Assembly: GCA_031315865.1 (NCBI GenBank)
Contig: JALDRJ010000002.1
Coordinates: forward strand, 637,147-701,146
Direction: 5' to 3'
DNA length: 64,000 nucleotides
Source of the DNA: Nitrospirales bacterium
GTDB lineage: Bacteria > Nitrospirota > Nitrospiria > Nitrospirales > UBA8639
A model generated the notes under the pieces. It saw only the letters and a list, made by a program, of their open reading frames with translations. It made no database searches and was not told the origin of the DNA. Both the position numbers and the translations under genes were made by a program. Shown here in pieces: positions 17,474 to 26,917 of the stretch; position 1 is the first letter of the stretch; every line of letters begins with the position of its first letter.

Positions 17474-18181
17474 CTAGGAACCATGTTCGGCTAATCCACG
17501 TTTTAAGGCTTGGCGAGCCGCGCTTTGCTCGGCTTGCTTCTTCGTTTTTCCGGTCCCTCTCCCGTACACCTTGCCGTTGATCGATACTTCCATCTCGAAG
17601 ACTTTTTGATGATCAGGCCCCGATTCATGAACGACACGGTAGTCAGGATTCACATCAAACTGCTTATGCACCCGCTCTTGCAGATGAGACTTGTAGTCTC
17701 CACGGAATTCATCAGCCCCGAGTGTCCCTAGATCTGCGAGTTCAGGCTGAAAGACTCGTAAGATAAACGATTCAGCCGCCTCCCCTCCTCCATCAATATA
17801 CACCGCAGCAATAACGGCTTCCAGAGCGTTCGCTAATAAGGAACTCTTTTGCCGACCATTGGTCGCTTCTTCTCCGCGTCCTAACAGGAGTGAACCGCCT
17901 AGGTCCAACCGTCTGGCAACCTGTGCCAATGAGGATCGGCTGACCAAAAAGGCTTTGACTTTTGAGAGTTCTCCTTCGCTCGCCTCAGGATATTTCGAGA
18001 CAATATACTTACTGACAACCAAAGCCAAGACCGCGTCACCTAAAAATTCAAGCCGCTCATTGTCTTGATGTCCGGTTGGCTGACTTCCCTGACAGAATGA
18101 TTTGTGCGTGAGCGCGGTTTCCAAGTATTCGGGGTTACGAAATTCATACCCTAACCTCGCTTGCACCTCCGAAAACACCAC
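17474..18181 (-). CDS. rnc: Ribonuclease III
   Basis: Cleaves double-stranded RNA in rRNA and mRNA processing. The signature NERLEFLGDA lies at residues 41-50 and supplies the metal-binding acids; the second acidic cluster is in ANALEAVIAAVYIDGG. A double-stranded RNA-binding domain occupies about residues 160-228, ending KKQAEQSAARQAL. The length of 235 is standard. It follows fabF by 182 bases; rnc next to acpP/fabF is a common bacterial arrangement. Confidence 0.95.
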   Translation of the reverse strand: MVFSEVQARLGYEFRNPEYLETALTHKSFCQGSQPTGHQDNERLEFLGDAVLALVVSKYIVSKYPEASEGELSKVKAFLVSRSSLAQVARRLDLGGSLLLGRGEEATNGRQKSSLLANALEAVIAAVYIDGGGEAAESFILRVFQPELADLGTLGADEFRGDYKSHLQERVHKQFDVNPDYRVVHESGPDHQKVFEMEVSINGKVYGRGTGKTKKQAEQSAARQALKRGLAEHGS

Positions 18182-18363
18182 ATATCCTCACTCACGCTCA
18201 AGGACCATTTCTTGACAGGACGAACTCCAAACTGAGTGATTATATCACATAACATTCTGTTGGTTGCCGTTGGTTGGCTTTTGAGTCGCTTCCCCCATTG
18301 ATTCGAATACAGTGCGACCATCTCCATCTTGCGAATATAAAACAACGCATTCCATTTCTGTCC

Positions 18364-19614
18364 TTAATCCGTCCACGCTTTAAAGACGAGACAGGCATTC
18401 ACTCCGCCAAATCCAAACGCATTGGACACGGCGGCGCTAACGTGTATATCGCGGGGTTTGTCAGGAATATAATCTAAATCACAGTCGGGATCCGGAGTCT
18501 GAATGTTGATCGTTGGCGGCAATCGACCTTCTTTCAAGGCCAGTGTGGTAAATACTGACTCGATGCCTCCGGCCGCGCCTAACAGATGACCAGTCATGGA
18601 CTTCGTCGAACTGACAGGAATGGAATACGCTCGCTCACCGAACACTTGTTTGATGACACGCGTCTCAACGGCATCTGCAAAGGTGGATGTTCCATGGGCA
18701 TTGATATATCCGATATCGGCTTTCGAGACGCCCGAATCCTTGATCGCTTTCTCTAAACATTTCGTGGCGCCCCCTCCATCGTCAGGCGGGGCGGTGATAT
18801 GATAGGCATCACTATTCATGGCGTAACCAGCGACTTCCGCATAGATGGTGGCCCCACGGGACCGGGCCTGCTCGAATTCCTCCAACACCAAAATTCCAGC
18901 TCCTTCGCCGATGACGAATCCGTCTCGGTCTTTATCAAACGGGCGACTCGCATGTTCCGGATCGTCATTTCTTCTGGACAAGGCTTTCGCCGAGGCAAAC
19001 CCGGCCAGCGCCGTTGAGCAAATCGTACTTTCCGCTCCACCAACGATCATCGCATCAGCTTCTCCGTATTGGATTAAACGAAACCCGTCACCGATACAGT
19101 TATTGCCCGATGCACAGGCCGTCACCGCGCATGAATTGGGGCCTTTGGCTCCAAATCTCATAGCAATTTGCCCAGAGGCCAAATTGATGATGACCATGGG
19201 AATATAGAACGGCGTGACCCGTTCCGGCCCTCGCTGGAGTAAGACTTTGTGGTAATGCTCAATCGCCGGCAACCCGCCAATTCCCGATCCCACATAGACC
19301 CCGACACGATCCTCATTGTCCGACGTGATCTCAAGCTTGGCATCATCCATCGCTTCCTGACTTGCGGCCAGCGCGTAATGGATGAAGGTATCCATTTTTT
19401 TAATTTCTTTTTTTTCGATGAAGTCCGCTGGATCAAAGCCCTTGACTTCACCGGCGATACGAGAGGGAAAATTCGTCGCGTCGAAACGTGTAATATGTCC
19501 AATCCCGGACTTCCCCGCACACAGCGCATTCCAGGTTTGACCCACTCCGATACCCAGTGGGGTAACGAGTCCTACTCCAGTCACGACCACTCGTCGTTTC
19601 GCGTGATACGTCAT
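18364..19614 (-). CDS. fabF: 3-oxoacyl-ACP synthase II
   Basis: Elongates acyl-ACP by condensation with malonyl-ACP. The catalytic triad is visible: Cys167 in TACASGNN, His in INAHGTST, and His in MTGHLLGAAGG, with the C-terminal NAFGFGGVNA. I start at the ATG at 19614 (MTYHAKRRVV), which begins directly before the fold and follows GAGG by about 12 bases. A TTG at 19632 would add six residues. The gene lies 138 bases downstream of acpP in the fab cluster. Confidence 0.94.
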   Translation of the reverse strand: MTYHAKRRVVVTGVGLVTPLGIGVGQTWNALCAGKSGIGHITRFDATNFPSRIAGEVKGFDPADFIEKKEIKKMDTFIHYALAASQEAMDDAKLEITSDNEDRVGVYVGSGIGGLPAIEHYHKVLLQRGPERVTPFYIPMVIINLASGQIAMRFGAKGPNSCAVTACASGNNCIGDGFRLIQYGEADAMIVGGAESTICSTALAGFASAKALSRRNDDPEHASRPFDKDRDGFVIGEGAGILVLEEFEQARSRGATIYAEVAGYAMNSDAYHITAPPDDGGGATKCLEKAIKDSGVSKADIGYINAHGTSTFADAVETRVIKQVFGERAYSIPVSSTKSMTGHLLGAAGGIESVFTTLALKEGRLPPTINIQTPDPDCDLDYIPDKPRDIHVSAAVSNAFGFGGVNACLVFKAWTD

Positions 19615-19752
19615 GACATCATCTAACCTCAATATTTAAAAACGTGAAATATAGATACCCGGCAGGCAGGTCGCAACACGACTGGCTCGTATGTGGCACC
19701 TCACTCTCGAAAGCCTTCAGTCCAAGCCCAAAGCCCATTCTCCGTTCGATTA

Positions 19753-19983
19753 TTAGACCTTATCTTTGATGAAATCAATAGCTCCGCCGACTGTCTGAAT
19801 TTTTTCTGCATCCTCGTCAGGAATCTCAACGTCAAACTCTTCTTCTAACGCCATAACCAATTCAACGGTGTCGAGCGAATCCGCGCCGAGATCGTCAACA
19901 AACTTAGCTTCAGGAACAACTTCCTCTTCTTCTACGCCCAATTGTTCAGCGATAATTTTCTTAATCCGATCTTGCACTTCCAT
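19753..19983 (-). CDS. acpP: Acyl carrier protein
   Basis: Carries growing acyl chains on a phosphopantetheine arm attached to Ser36 in [10 protein letters not shown]. The protein has 76 residues and is very acidic, as expected. The start is the ATG at 19983, preceded by a strong purine-rich site (AGGAGGAGG region at 19990-19998). Longer upstream readings add a non-homologous leader and are rejected. It sits between fabG and fabF as in many bacteria. Confidence 0.96.
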   Translation of the reverse strand: MEVQDRIKKIIAEQLGVEEEEVVPEAKFVDDLGADSLDTVELVMALEEEFDVEIPDEDAEKIQTVGGAIDFIKDKV

Positions 19984-20059
19984 AACCCATCCTCCTCCTG
20001 TCAGTTTATAACTTGAGTAGCCATTCACCGGAAACGTTGTTATACCACTTTACCGTGAA

Positions 20060-20806
20060 TCATGCCATGTGCATGCCTCCATTGACATGCAGCACCTGAC
20101 CTGTAACATAACCCGCCGCATCAGATGCTAAAAAACACACCGCCTCTGCGACATCAGACGGCTGCCCCAAACGTTGTAACGGAATTTGCTTCAAGAGCGC
20201 ATCTTTGACATCTTGAGAAAGCCCCTGCGTCATCGCGGTATCAATGAATCCTGGGGCGACGGCATTCACCGTGACGGTGCGACTGGCATATTCTCGCGCG
20301 ACGGTTTTGGTAAATCCAATGACGGCTGCCTTTGATGCCGCATAGTTGGCTTGACCGATATTCCCGATCGCTCCCACGATTGAGGCGATATTGATAATTC
20401 GGCCCGAGCGTTGTTTACTCATTGATGTGAGGCATGCCTTGGTGCAATGAAAGGTTCCCGTCAGATTCACTTGCAACACAAGATTCCAATCTTCCTCTTT
20501 CATACGCATCAAGAGGCCATCTCTAGTAATACCTGCGTTATTGACCAAAATATCTACATGACCCCATTCTTTCAGTACTTGGTCTATGTGCGACTTCACT
20601 GAATCCCATTCTGCGACATTAACAGGAAGGGCTAGCCCTCGCCGCCCTTTCTCGTGAATAGCCTCGACCGTTTCTCGACAGCGGTCGACATCCAGGTCCA
20701 TGACCACGACATCGGCTCCATCCCGAGCCAGGCATATAGCAATCGTTTGGCCAATGCCCTGTGCGGCACCTGTCACAACTGCAACTTTTCCTTCCAAAGA
20801 CATCAT
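20060..20806 (-). CDS. fabG: 3-oxoacyl-ACP reductase
   Basis: NADPH-dependent short-chain dehydrogenase that reduces 3-oxoacyl-ACP. The cofactor motif TGAAQGIG is near residues 12-19, NNAG lies mid-protein, the catalytic Ser is in INIASIVG, and the YAASK motif follows. The C-terminal GQVLHVNGGMHM is typical of FabG. The length is 248 residues; the second ATG three bases in is an equal start candidate. It lies between fabD and acpP. Confidence 0.95.
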   Translation of the reverse strand: MMSLEGKVAVVTGAAQGIGQTIAICLARDGADVVVMDLDVDRCRETVEAIHEKGRRGLALPVNVAEWDSVKSHIDQVLKEWGHVDILVNNAGITRDGLLMRMKEEDWNLVLQVNLTGTFHCTKACLTSMSKQRSGRIINIASIVGAIGNIGQANYAASKAAVIGFTKTVAREYASRTVTVNAVAPGFIDTAMTQGLSQDVKDALLKQIPLQRLGQPSDVAEAVCFLASDAAGYVTGQVLHVNGGMHMA

Positions 20807-20845
20807 GATATCTCCGTAAGCCTTACAACATTCCCGTGAAGCCCA

Positions 20846-21781
20846 TCACAGACCCAGTGATGAGCGAGCGGTCTCGAACGATTGAGGATCCTCCACGTTC
20901 ATGAGCTTGGCTTGAGGAAGAATCCGCTTCACCAACCCAGACAATACTTTTCCGGGCCCAACCTCAACAAATGTTTCAACTCCCATTTCGCCCATTCGCT
21001 GAATTGACTGCGACCATAAAACCGGAGAGGGCAATTGACGAATCAATGAAGCACGCAGCTCTTGAGCGTGCCGCAAAGGTTTCGCCTCTGCATTATTGAT
21101 GAGCGGCACCCGCAAATCCGTCCAATGAAGAGCGTCTATGTCTGCCCGTAGACGATCAGCCGCGATTTGCATGAGCGACGTATGAACCGGAACGCTCACG
21201 GGAAGCGGCAGAACCTTGCGTGCGCCTCGATCTTTTAACAGCGTCGCGGCATGCTCGACAGCGACTTTTTCTCCAGCGATCACTGTCTGCCCAGGACAGT
21301 TAAAATTGGCAGGCGAGACAATCCCATGCGATTGCGCATCCTGGCAAGCTCGCTCAACCTCTTCTGTCGATATTCCTAGCACGGCCATCACAAGACCTCG
21401 CCCTGAGGTCACTGCCTCGGCCATATACTGTCCTCGTTTCTGTACCAATCTGACGGCATCAGCATATCCAAGGCCTCCTGCCGCAACGATAGCTGAGTAT
21501 TCACCAAGGCTATGCCCTGCCACGGCTATAGGCTTCAATTGAACCTGATCGAATAGCGACAACGCAGCAAGACTCACGACCAACAGAGCTGGTTGCGTAT
21601 ATTCGGTGAGATTGAGTTTTTCCGAAGGCCCTTCAAAGCATAATTTGGCTACGTCATATCCCAAGACATCGCTGGCCTCTTGATAGCGCCTTCGAACATT
21701 CGGTTCAGTTTCATACAACGCGCGGCCCATCCCCACGCTCTGAGACCCCTGTCCGGGAAACAATAACCCTACGGCTTGCAT
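20846..21781 (-). CDS. fabD: Malonyl-CoA:ACP transacylase
   Basis: Loads malonyl groups onto acyl carrier protein. The nucleophile elbow GHSLGEYSA contains Ser91, and His is in PVHTSLM. FPGQGSQ opens the protein. I start at the ATG at 21781 (MQAVGLLFPG), preceded by GGTGA at seven bases. An ATG five codons upstream (21796) is possible. Length is 311 residues from the chosen start. Confidence 0.93.
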   Translation of the reverse strand: MQAVGLLFPGQGSQSVGMGRALYETEPNVRRRYQEASDVLGYDVAKLCFEGPSEKLNLTEYTQPALLVVSLAALSLFDQVQLKPIAVAGHSLGEYSAIVAAGGLGYADAVRLVQKRGQYMAEAVTSGRGLVMAVLGISTEEVERACQDAQSHGIVSPANFNCPGQTVIAGEKVAVEHAATLLKDRGARKVLPLPVSVPVHTSLMQIAADRLRADIDALHWTDLRVPLINNAEAKPLRHAQELRASLIRQLPSPVLWSQSIQRMGEMGVETFVEVGPGKVLSGLVKRILPQAKLMNVEDPQSFETARSSLGL

Positions 21782-21916
21782 CAGTGATTCACCCATCGAG
21801 CAATATGCCTCTCATGATTTTTCTCTGCCTTCTCATGAGACGTGTTGCGTTGCTGCACTCCGCCCGAATACCCTGTATCACCGTACGGACCTTTCCAGGG
21901 ATAATGAGACAAAAAG

Positions 21917-22732
21917 CTAGTCAACGATAAACTCTCCTCCATCAACACAAATGACATTGCCCGTAATCCACTGACTCTTCGGTTGACTCAACAGTCCGAT
22001 GGCATCCGCAACATCTTGTGGCAGCGTTAAACGCCCTGATGGATTTTTCCGCTTGGCAAGGGTAAGCATCTCATCAGAACCGGGAATTTTTCGCAAGGCC
22101 GGAGTATCCGTCACGCCGGCCATGATTGAATTCACGGTAATGCCCAAAGGCGCAAGTTCAAGGGCAAGCTGTCGGGTATGCGATTCTAGCGCAGACTTAG
22201 CGGCAGAGACGGCCCCGTACGTTCGCCACACCCTGGCCCCGCCTGCACTGGTCATGGAAAAAATTCGACCACCTCGCCCCATCAAGTGCTTTTCGAGAAG
22301 GTCCTGCGTCCAATACACTAAACTATTCGCCATGACATCCAGGGTCATATCGACTTGCGACTTCGAAACAGCTTCGGCTTGCGACTGTGCGATAAAGGGT
22401 TTGAGCGTCCCAAAAGCTAATGAATGCATTAACACACGGATCACGATGGGAGACCCTAGCTCATCACCCTTAGCTTGAATCGCCGCAAGAATTTCCTGAC
22501 GTTTCTCAGCATCTGCCGCGTTGGCGTTAAAAAAGATCGCCGATCGGCCGCGGTTACGAATCTCTTGCGTAATGCGTTCAACGTTGGGAAGCGTTGATTT
22601 CCGGTCCAAATGCACACCAAAGATATTGAGTCCTAACGAAGCCAATTCCAAGGCCACAGATTCACCGAATCCACTCGAGGCTCCTAATATCAGCGCCCAT
22701 TCCCCCTCTAACGGCTTAATGCTCTCTGTCAT
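21917..22732 (-). CDS. fabL: Enoyl-ACP reductase, FabL-like SDR type
   Basis: Predicted to reduce enoyl-ACP in the last step of each elongation cycle. It is a short-chain dehydrogenase with GASSGFGES at the cofactor site. The catalytic segment is Tyr-x6-Lys (YGAVSAAK), the spacing of enoyl reductases, and not the Tyr-x3-Lys of FabG-type enzymes. The region after it (TDTPALRKIPG, then GNVICVDGG) resembles Bacillus FabL more than FabI. Placement between fabD and fabH supports the role. The FabL versus FabI choice is from motif resemblance only. Confidence 0.8.
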   Translation of the reverse strand: MTESIKPLEGEWALILGASSGFGESVALELASLGLNIFGVHLDRKSTLPNVERITQEIRNRGRSAIFFNANAADAEKRQEILAAIQAKGDELGSPIVIRVLMHSLAFGTLKPFIAQSQAEAVSKSQVDMTLDVMANSLVYWTQDLLEKHLMGRGGRIFSMTSAGGARVWRTYGAVSAAKSALESHTRQLALELAPLGITVNSIMAGVTDTPALRKIPGSDEMLTLAKRKNPSGRLTLPQDVADAIGLLSQPKSQWITGNVICVDGGEFIVD

Positions 22733-22807
22733 GACTCCCCCTCTTCCCAGGCGAGAAATTCTTCACCATTACTTTTCCAGTTGGATTATTGTTCGTTCGT
22801 TGATCCG

Positions 22808-23782
22808 TTACCAGCGGATCAGCGCGGAAGCCCACGTCAGTCCTGCGCCAAAAGCGGCCAACAAGACCAGACTACCAGTATGAATTTTCCCTGTTCGAAC
22901 GGCTTCATCCAGCGCTAAAGGAATCGATGCCGCAGACGTGTTTCCGAATCGATCAAGATTCACGACAGTTTTTTCGATTGGGAACTTCAGTCGTTGGGCC
23001 ACGGCTTTCAGAATCCGGATGTTGGCTTGATGCGGGACAAAAACGTTAACATCCGCTATCGTTCGTTGATTGAACGCTAAGACTTCCCTGACGGCTTCTT
23101 CCATCGTTTTGACCGCCACCTTAAATGTTTCGTTCCCTTTCATTTTGACAAACTGCAGCTTTTGCTTCATGGTGTCTTCCGATGCAGGATAACGCGATCC
23201 GCCACCGGGAACCTCTATTAATTCCGCATGCTCCCCATTCGCATGCAGATGAATGGATTCAACGTGGCTGGTGCCTTCCGATTCCCCGACCACGACCGCG
23301 CCTGCGCCATCGCCAAACAAGACACAGGTATTACGGTCTGTCCAATCCGTAATCGAGGACATGACTTCGGCTCCAATAACAAGCACATATTTCATGCCTG
23401 TTCTCACATACGAATCAGCCAGAGCCAGAGCGTAGACAAATCCACAACAGGCTGCGTTCAGGTCAAATGCCGCGGCTCGAGTCGCTCCGATCTTGTGCTG
23501 CACGAAACAAGCCGTTGAGGGAAGGGGAGCATCTCCGGTACAGGTCGCCACGATAATCAGATCGACCTGAGACGCCTCTATCCCCGCTTGTTTTAAGGCA
23601 TGACGTGCCGCATGCGAAGCCAAATCGGAACAGGCTTCCTCTTTTTCAACTAGTCGGCGTTCACGAATGCCGGTTCGCTCCACAATCCATGAATCAGACG
23701 TATCCACCATTTTTTCGAGGTCCGCATTCGTCAGAATACGGGCAGGAACGTATGAACCCGTCCCAAGAATTTGGCTATTCAT
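22808..23782 (-). CDS. fabH: 3-oxoacyl-ACP synthase III
   Basis: Starts fatty-acid synthesis by condensing acetyl-CoA (or another short acyl-CoA) with malonyl-ACP. Active-site residues are Cys113 in ACCGFVY, His in VPHQANIR and Asn in DRFGNTSAAS. The length of 324 is typical. Its start overlaps the plsX stop by four bases, so the two are translationally coupled. Confidence 0.95.
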   Translation of the reverse strand: MNSQILGTGSYVPARILTNADLEKMVDTSDSWIVERTGIRERRLVEKEEACSDLASHAARHALKQAGIEASQVDLIIVATCTGDAPLPSTACFVQHKIGATRAAAFDLNAACCGFVYALALADSYVRTGMKYVLVIGAEVMSSITDWTDRNTCVLFGDGAGAVVVGESEGTSHVESIHLHANGEHAELIEVPGGGSRYPASEDTMKQKLQFVKMKGNETFKVAVKTMEEAVREVLAFNQRTIADVNVFVPHQANIRILKAVAQRLKFPIEKTVVNLDRFGNTSAASIPLALDEAVRTGKIHTGSLVLLAAFGAGLTWASALIRW

Positions 23783-24810
23783 GACTGTGCTATTGGTGAA
23801 TTTTCCGGTGTGGAAACCTTCAGACCTTCTGCTATATCGGCACGTAGCTGCTCGACGAACCCGCCATCAGCTAGTTTGTGAGCTCGGCATATCGCATTTT
23901 TAATCGCTTTGGCCGATGAACGTCCATGACAAATCATGCTGATCCCGTTTACTCCGAGTAACGGCGCTCCGCCAAATTCCGCATAGTCAGTCCTCCGACG
24001 CAATCGAAGCAATGGACCGGCGATAAACAGATAGGTCATGCGTCCAAGACGCGATTGAGCGATTTCTTTCATCAACATTTTCTTAATGGCGTCAGCAAGA
24101 CCCTCAGAAATCTTCAAAGCCACGTTTCCCAGAAACCCGTCACACACGATCACATCGGCATTGCCGCTATAGACGTCACGCCCTTCAATGTTACCGATGA
24201 AATTAATCGGACTGTTTTTCAACAGACGGAATGCTTCTTTTGTGACTTCGTTGCCCTTGGTATCCTCTTCTCCAATGCTTAAGATTCCGACTCTCGGCTT
24301 CTCCAAGTCCAATACATACTTCCCATACTCATTCCCCATTATCCCAAACTGATACAACTGTTCAGCCGTGCAGTCTACCGTCGCACCGACATCTAACATC
24401 ACTGCATTTCCTTGACGTGTTGGAAGACTCGCCGCGATAGCCGGACGTTCCACACCTGGAATTTTACTCAGCAAAAACACCGCTGACACCATCGTCGCAC
24501 CGGTATTACCAGCACTTACGACGGCTTGGGCTTCACCCATTTTCACGAGGTTAGTCGCGACCCAGATTGAAGAATCTCGTTTTTTCCGTGCAATAGAGGC
24601 GGGAAGTTCATGCATGCCGACTGCTTGTGATGCATGACAGACTTCTAACGAAGATTTCCTCCCCTTGATGGTATCAAGATGAGCGTGAATCTTCTCCTGG
24701 TCTCCAACCAAAATGATTTGGTCACCAAGCTCTTTGGCGGCTTGTATCGCACCATCAACGAGTGGGGCTAATCCGTGGTCTCCCCCCATCGCGTCGAGTG
24801 CAATTTTCAT
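23779..24810 (-). CDS. plsX: Phosphate acyltransferase PlsX
   Basis: Makes acyl-phosphate from acyl-ACP, feeding glycerol-3-phosphate acylation. The N-terminus MKIALDAMGGDHG and internal VSAGNTGA, GEEDTKGNE and DGFLGNV motifs are diagnostic. The length of 343 is normal. The rpmF-plsX-fabH order is conserved in many bacteria and is reproduced here. No plsY is visible in the window. Confidence 0.95.
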   Translation of the reverse strand: MKIALDAMGGDHGLAPLVDGAIQAAKELGDQIILVGDQEKIHAHLDTIKGRKSSLEVCHASQAVGMHELPASIARKKRDSSIWVATNLVKMGEAQAVVSAGNTGATMVSAVFLLSKIPGVERPAIAASLPTRQGNAVMLDVGATVDCTAEQLYQFGIMGNEYGKYVLDLEKPRVGILSIGEEDTKGNEVTKEAFRLLKNSPINFIGNIEGRDVYSGNADVIVCDGFLGNVALKISEGLADAIKKMLMKEIAQSRLGRMTYLFIAGPLLRLRRRTDYAEFGGAPLLGVNGISMICHGRSSAKAIKNAICRAHKLADGGFVEQLRADIAEGLKVSTPENSPIAQS

Positions 24811-24856
24811 AGTCCTTGTGAAATTCGGTGGGTCACAAGATGGGAAGATCTACGTC

Positions 24857-25039
24857 TTATCCCTCTTCCACTGCAATGATGGCCATTCCCTTGTATGTTC
24901 CGCAATTCAAGCATGTCGTATGGGGCAGCTTTGGTTCATGGCATTGTGGGCAGAGAGAAAGATTCGGGGGTGTCAGCTTAATTTGACCTCGCCGCTTATC
25001 ACGGCGAGCACGTGAGATTTTATGTTTGGGATTCGCCAT
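24857..25039 (-). CDS. rpmF: 50S ribosomal protein L32 (zinc-binding form)
   Basis: A 60-residue basic protein of the large subunit. It begins MANPKHKISRARRDKRR and has two cysteine pairs (CPQC and CLNC) that form a zinc ribbon. It sits between yceD and plsX, its usual place. Confidence 0.95.
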   Translation of the reverse strand: MANPKHKISRARRDKRRGQIKLTPPNLSLCPQCHEPKLPHTTCLNCGTYKGMAIIAVEEG

Positions 25040-25106
25040 TGGACATGTACCTTCCTATCTGAGGGAGTGGTCGCTCTGTACTAAACAGCCATTCTACTTG
25101 CACGTA

Positions 25107-25700
25107 TTAAAGAGTTTCTTTGAATTGCCGTAAGGCCGTCATCATGGGGGAAAACTGTACAACCTCATCGCAGGTACATGATGCATGATTGCGGTTTATA
25201 CCACAACGTTCGCATAATCCTCGACATTCAGGCTGACAAATTTTTTGAATTGGGGTATTCAGTATACACTGTTCACGTAACATTTCACATAATGTAATGT
25301 GATGGTCACGATACGTATACACATCGTCGAGATGTTCAAGCCCAATATCCACTAATTCTTCATCGAGTGCGTTCACGTCCACGTTCGGTTCCGACGCGAT
25401 GGAGGCGTCCTGGAAAATCCCTACACAAGGGAGAACGATTTGGTCTTCATATTCACTTAAACATCGTACGCATTGACGTATCATCGTCCCCGACAATGTA
25501 CCCTTTACACCGATCCCATCAGTCCCCTTCTGCACGTCGCAATCTACATGCAAGGCATCGAGTATACGTCCTTCATCCGCGGTTAGTTCGAGATCTTCCT
25601 GAGTGACATCACAGGATAAATGAAAACCGTCTTCAGGAACATCCTGAACCCGAAATTTTAAGGAATTCGGTGTAGGCGCGAGATGTTTTTTAGCCATCAT
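25107..25700 (-). CDS. yceD: YceD family protein (DUF177)
   Basis: DUF177/YceD proteins commonly precede rpmF and have been linked to 23S rRNA accumulation in other organisms. The central CVRCLSEYE and the C-terminal Cys-rich stretch with CRGLCERCG are typical of the family and may bind zinc. The start is the ATG at 25700, five bases after GGGAG. The upstream TTG at 25712 is less likely. Length from this start is 197 residues. Confidence 0.85.
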   Translation of the reverse strand: MMAKKHLAPTPNSLKFRVQDVPEDGFHLSCDVTQEDLELTADEGRILDALHVDCDVQKGTDGIGVKGTLSGTMIRQCVRCLSEYEDQIVLPCVGIFQDASIASEPNVDVNALDEELVDIGLEHLDDVYTYRDHHITLCEMLREQCILNTPIQKICQPECRGLCERCGINRNHASCTCDEVVQFSPMMTALRQFKETL

Positions 25701-25765
25701 CACGACTCCCAACGTCTAACTCCCCGACAGAGGTATGAGTCTACTATCATCGAGGAGCGAGGCCT

Positions 25766-25993
25766 CTATCGTTCTTCAGCGAACGAAAGCAACGCAATCT
25801 GCCTCGCTCGCTTGATCGCAACCGTTAAACGCCGCTGGTGTCGCAAGCAATTTCCAGACGTTCGTCGTGGAATAATACGACCACGCTCTGTTAAGAAATT
25901 TCTAAGTAACCCTACGTCCTTGTAATCCAGCGGGGTGCTATCGTGGCAAAATCGACAGAGGCGTCGTCGTTGAAATAATCGTCCACGTTCCAC
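25766..25993 (-). CDS. rpsR: 30S ribosomal protein S18
   Basis: A small basic protein of the 30S platform that pairs with S6. It shows CRFC near the N-terminus and the conserved [21 protein letters not shown] region. The start is GTG, nine bases after GAGGAG. The 75-residue length is standard. The rpsF-ssb-rpsR order is the classic one. Confidence 0.95.
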   Translation of the reverse strand: MERGRLFQRRRLCRFCHDSTPLDYKDVGLLRNFLTERGRIIPRRTSGNCLRHQRRLTVAIKRARQIALLSFAEER

Positions 25994-26017
25994 TAATAGA
26001 TTCTCCTCATTTAGTCT

Positions 26018-26419
26018 CTAGGAATAATATTCCGATTCGTACGAATGATGGTCTTCTCCAGGATCCGTCTCTCCAACCCCTTGCTGTGGACTACGTTTTG
26101 GCAAGAATGTGACATTTTGAGCCACGATTTCATGCTTGCTACGCTTTTGCCCATCTTCGGTTTCCCAACGACGTTGTTGAAGGCGTCCATCCACGATCGC
26201 CCCATCGCCCTTGCTCAAATATTGGCCGCAATGTTCGGCCTGACGTCCAAAAACAACGACGTCAATATAACAAACTTCTTCCTTAGGTTCGTCGGCCTGA
26301 CGATAACGCCGATTGACCGCTAAAGGAAAATTGACGACTGGCGTCCCACTAGGGGTATATCGCAACTCGGGATTTCTCGTAAGATTCCCAATAAGAATGA
26401 CCTTATTGAACCCGACCAT
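26018..26419 (-). CDS. ssb: Single-stranded DNA-binding protein with atypical C-terminus
   Basis: Binds single-stranded DNA during replication and repair. The OB fold covers residues 1-108, starting FNKVILIGNLTRNPELRYTPSG. The short tail ends HSYESEYYS and lacks the usual acidic DDDIPF-type tip that recruits partner proteins. The reading frame was checked to the stop and no frameshift into such a tip was seen. The start overlaps the rpsF end by 17 bases. Confidence 0.92.
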   Translation of the reverse strand: MVGFNKVILIGNLTRNPELRYTPSGTPVVNFPLAVNRRYRQADEPKEEVCYIDVVVFGRQAEHCGQYLSKGDGAIVDGRLQQRRWETEDGQKRSKHEIVAQNVTFLPKRSPQQGVGETDPGEDHHSYESEYYS

Positions 26420-26765
26420 CTGCTGATCCCGCTCCTACTTCGGCCTTCTCAACTTTTTCGCCCGCTGATTTCAACAACTCTGGTTGAATTTCCACTGTCA
26501 AGAATTTCATAATTCCATCTTCCATACGATGGAAACGCTCTAATTCATTAACGGCATTACCTTTTCCCTGAAATTGTATGATTAGATAGGTTCCTCGTCG
26601 TTCATGCTGAACATCATAAGCCAATTTCTTTTTCCCTTCATTGATCACATGAAGGACGGAAGCTTCAGCTCGTACAATGGTTTCAGAAATTTTTTCGATT
26701 AATTTCGAAACGTCGTCATCAGGCAGTGACGGAGAAAGAATACAGACTGACTCATAAATCTTCAT
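26403..26765 (-). CDS. rpsF: 30S ribosomal protein S6
   Basis: A 120-residue protein of the 30S platform. It begins MKIYESVCILSP and contains GKKKLAYDVQHERRGTYLIIQF, the core S6 fold. The C-terminal tail is Ala/Gly/Glu rich. It leads the rpsF-ssb-rpsR unit. GAGGAT precedes the start. In other bacteria the S6:S18 complex represses this unit through a leader RNA; no such motif could be confirmed here. Confidence 0.95.
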   Translation of the reverse strand: MKIYESVCILSPSLPDDDVSKLIEKISETIVRAEASVLHVINEGKKKLAYDVQHERRGTYLIIQFQGKGNAVNELERFHRMEDGIMKFLTVEIQPELLKSAGEKVEKAEVGAGSADGRVQ

Positions 26766-26839
26766 AAAGTAATCCTCAACCGAATCGCTTAGATAGTTTC
26801 GTCAAGTTGGAAGGACAAGAAATGGACGGTATCACAGGT

Positions 26840-26891
26840 AAAAAGAAAGTGTCAAACCAATAAGTTATGGAGATTTTCTCCCTGACACTTT
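26840..26891 (-). terminator. Rho-independent terminator after pth
   Basis: Read on the minus strand, AAAGTGTCA (26883-26891) pairs perfectly with TGACACTTT (26846-26854). The loop holds a second small hairpin, GGAGA/TCTCC. A run of five T follows one base later (26840-26844). It starts 27 bases after the pth stop and probably separates the prs-rplY-pth unit from rpsF. Confidence 0.6.
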
Positions 26892-26917
26892 CACGCCCCT
26901 CGAGTCACAGGGTTATC

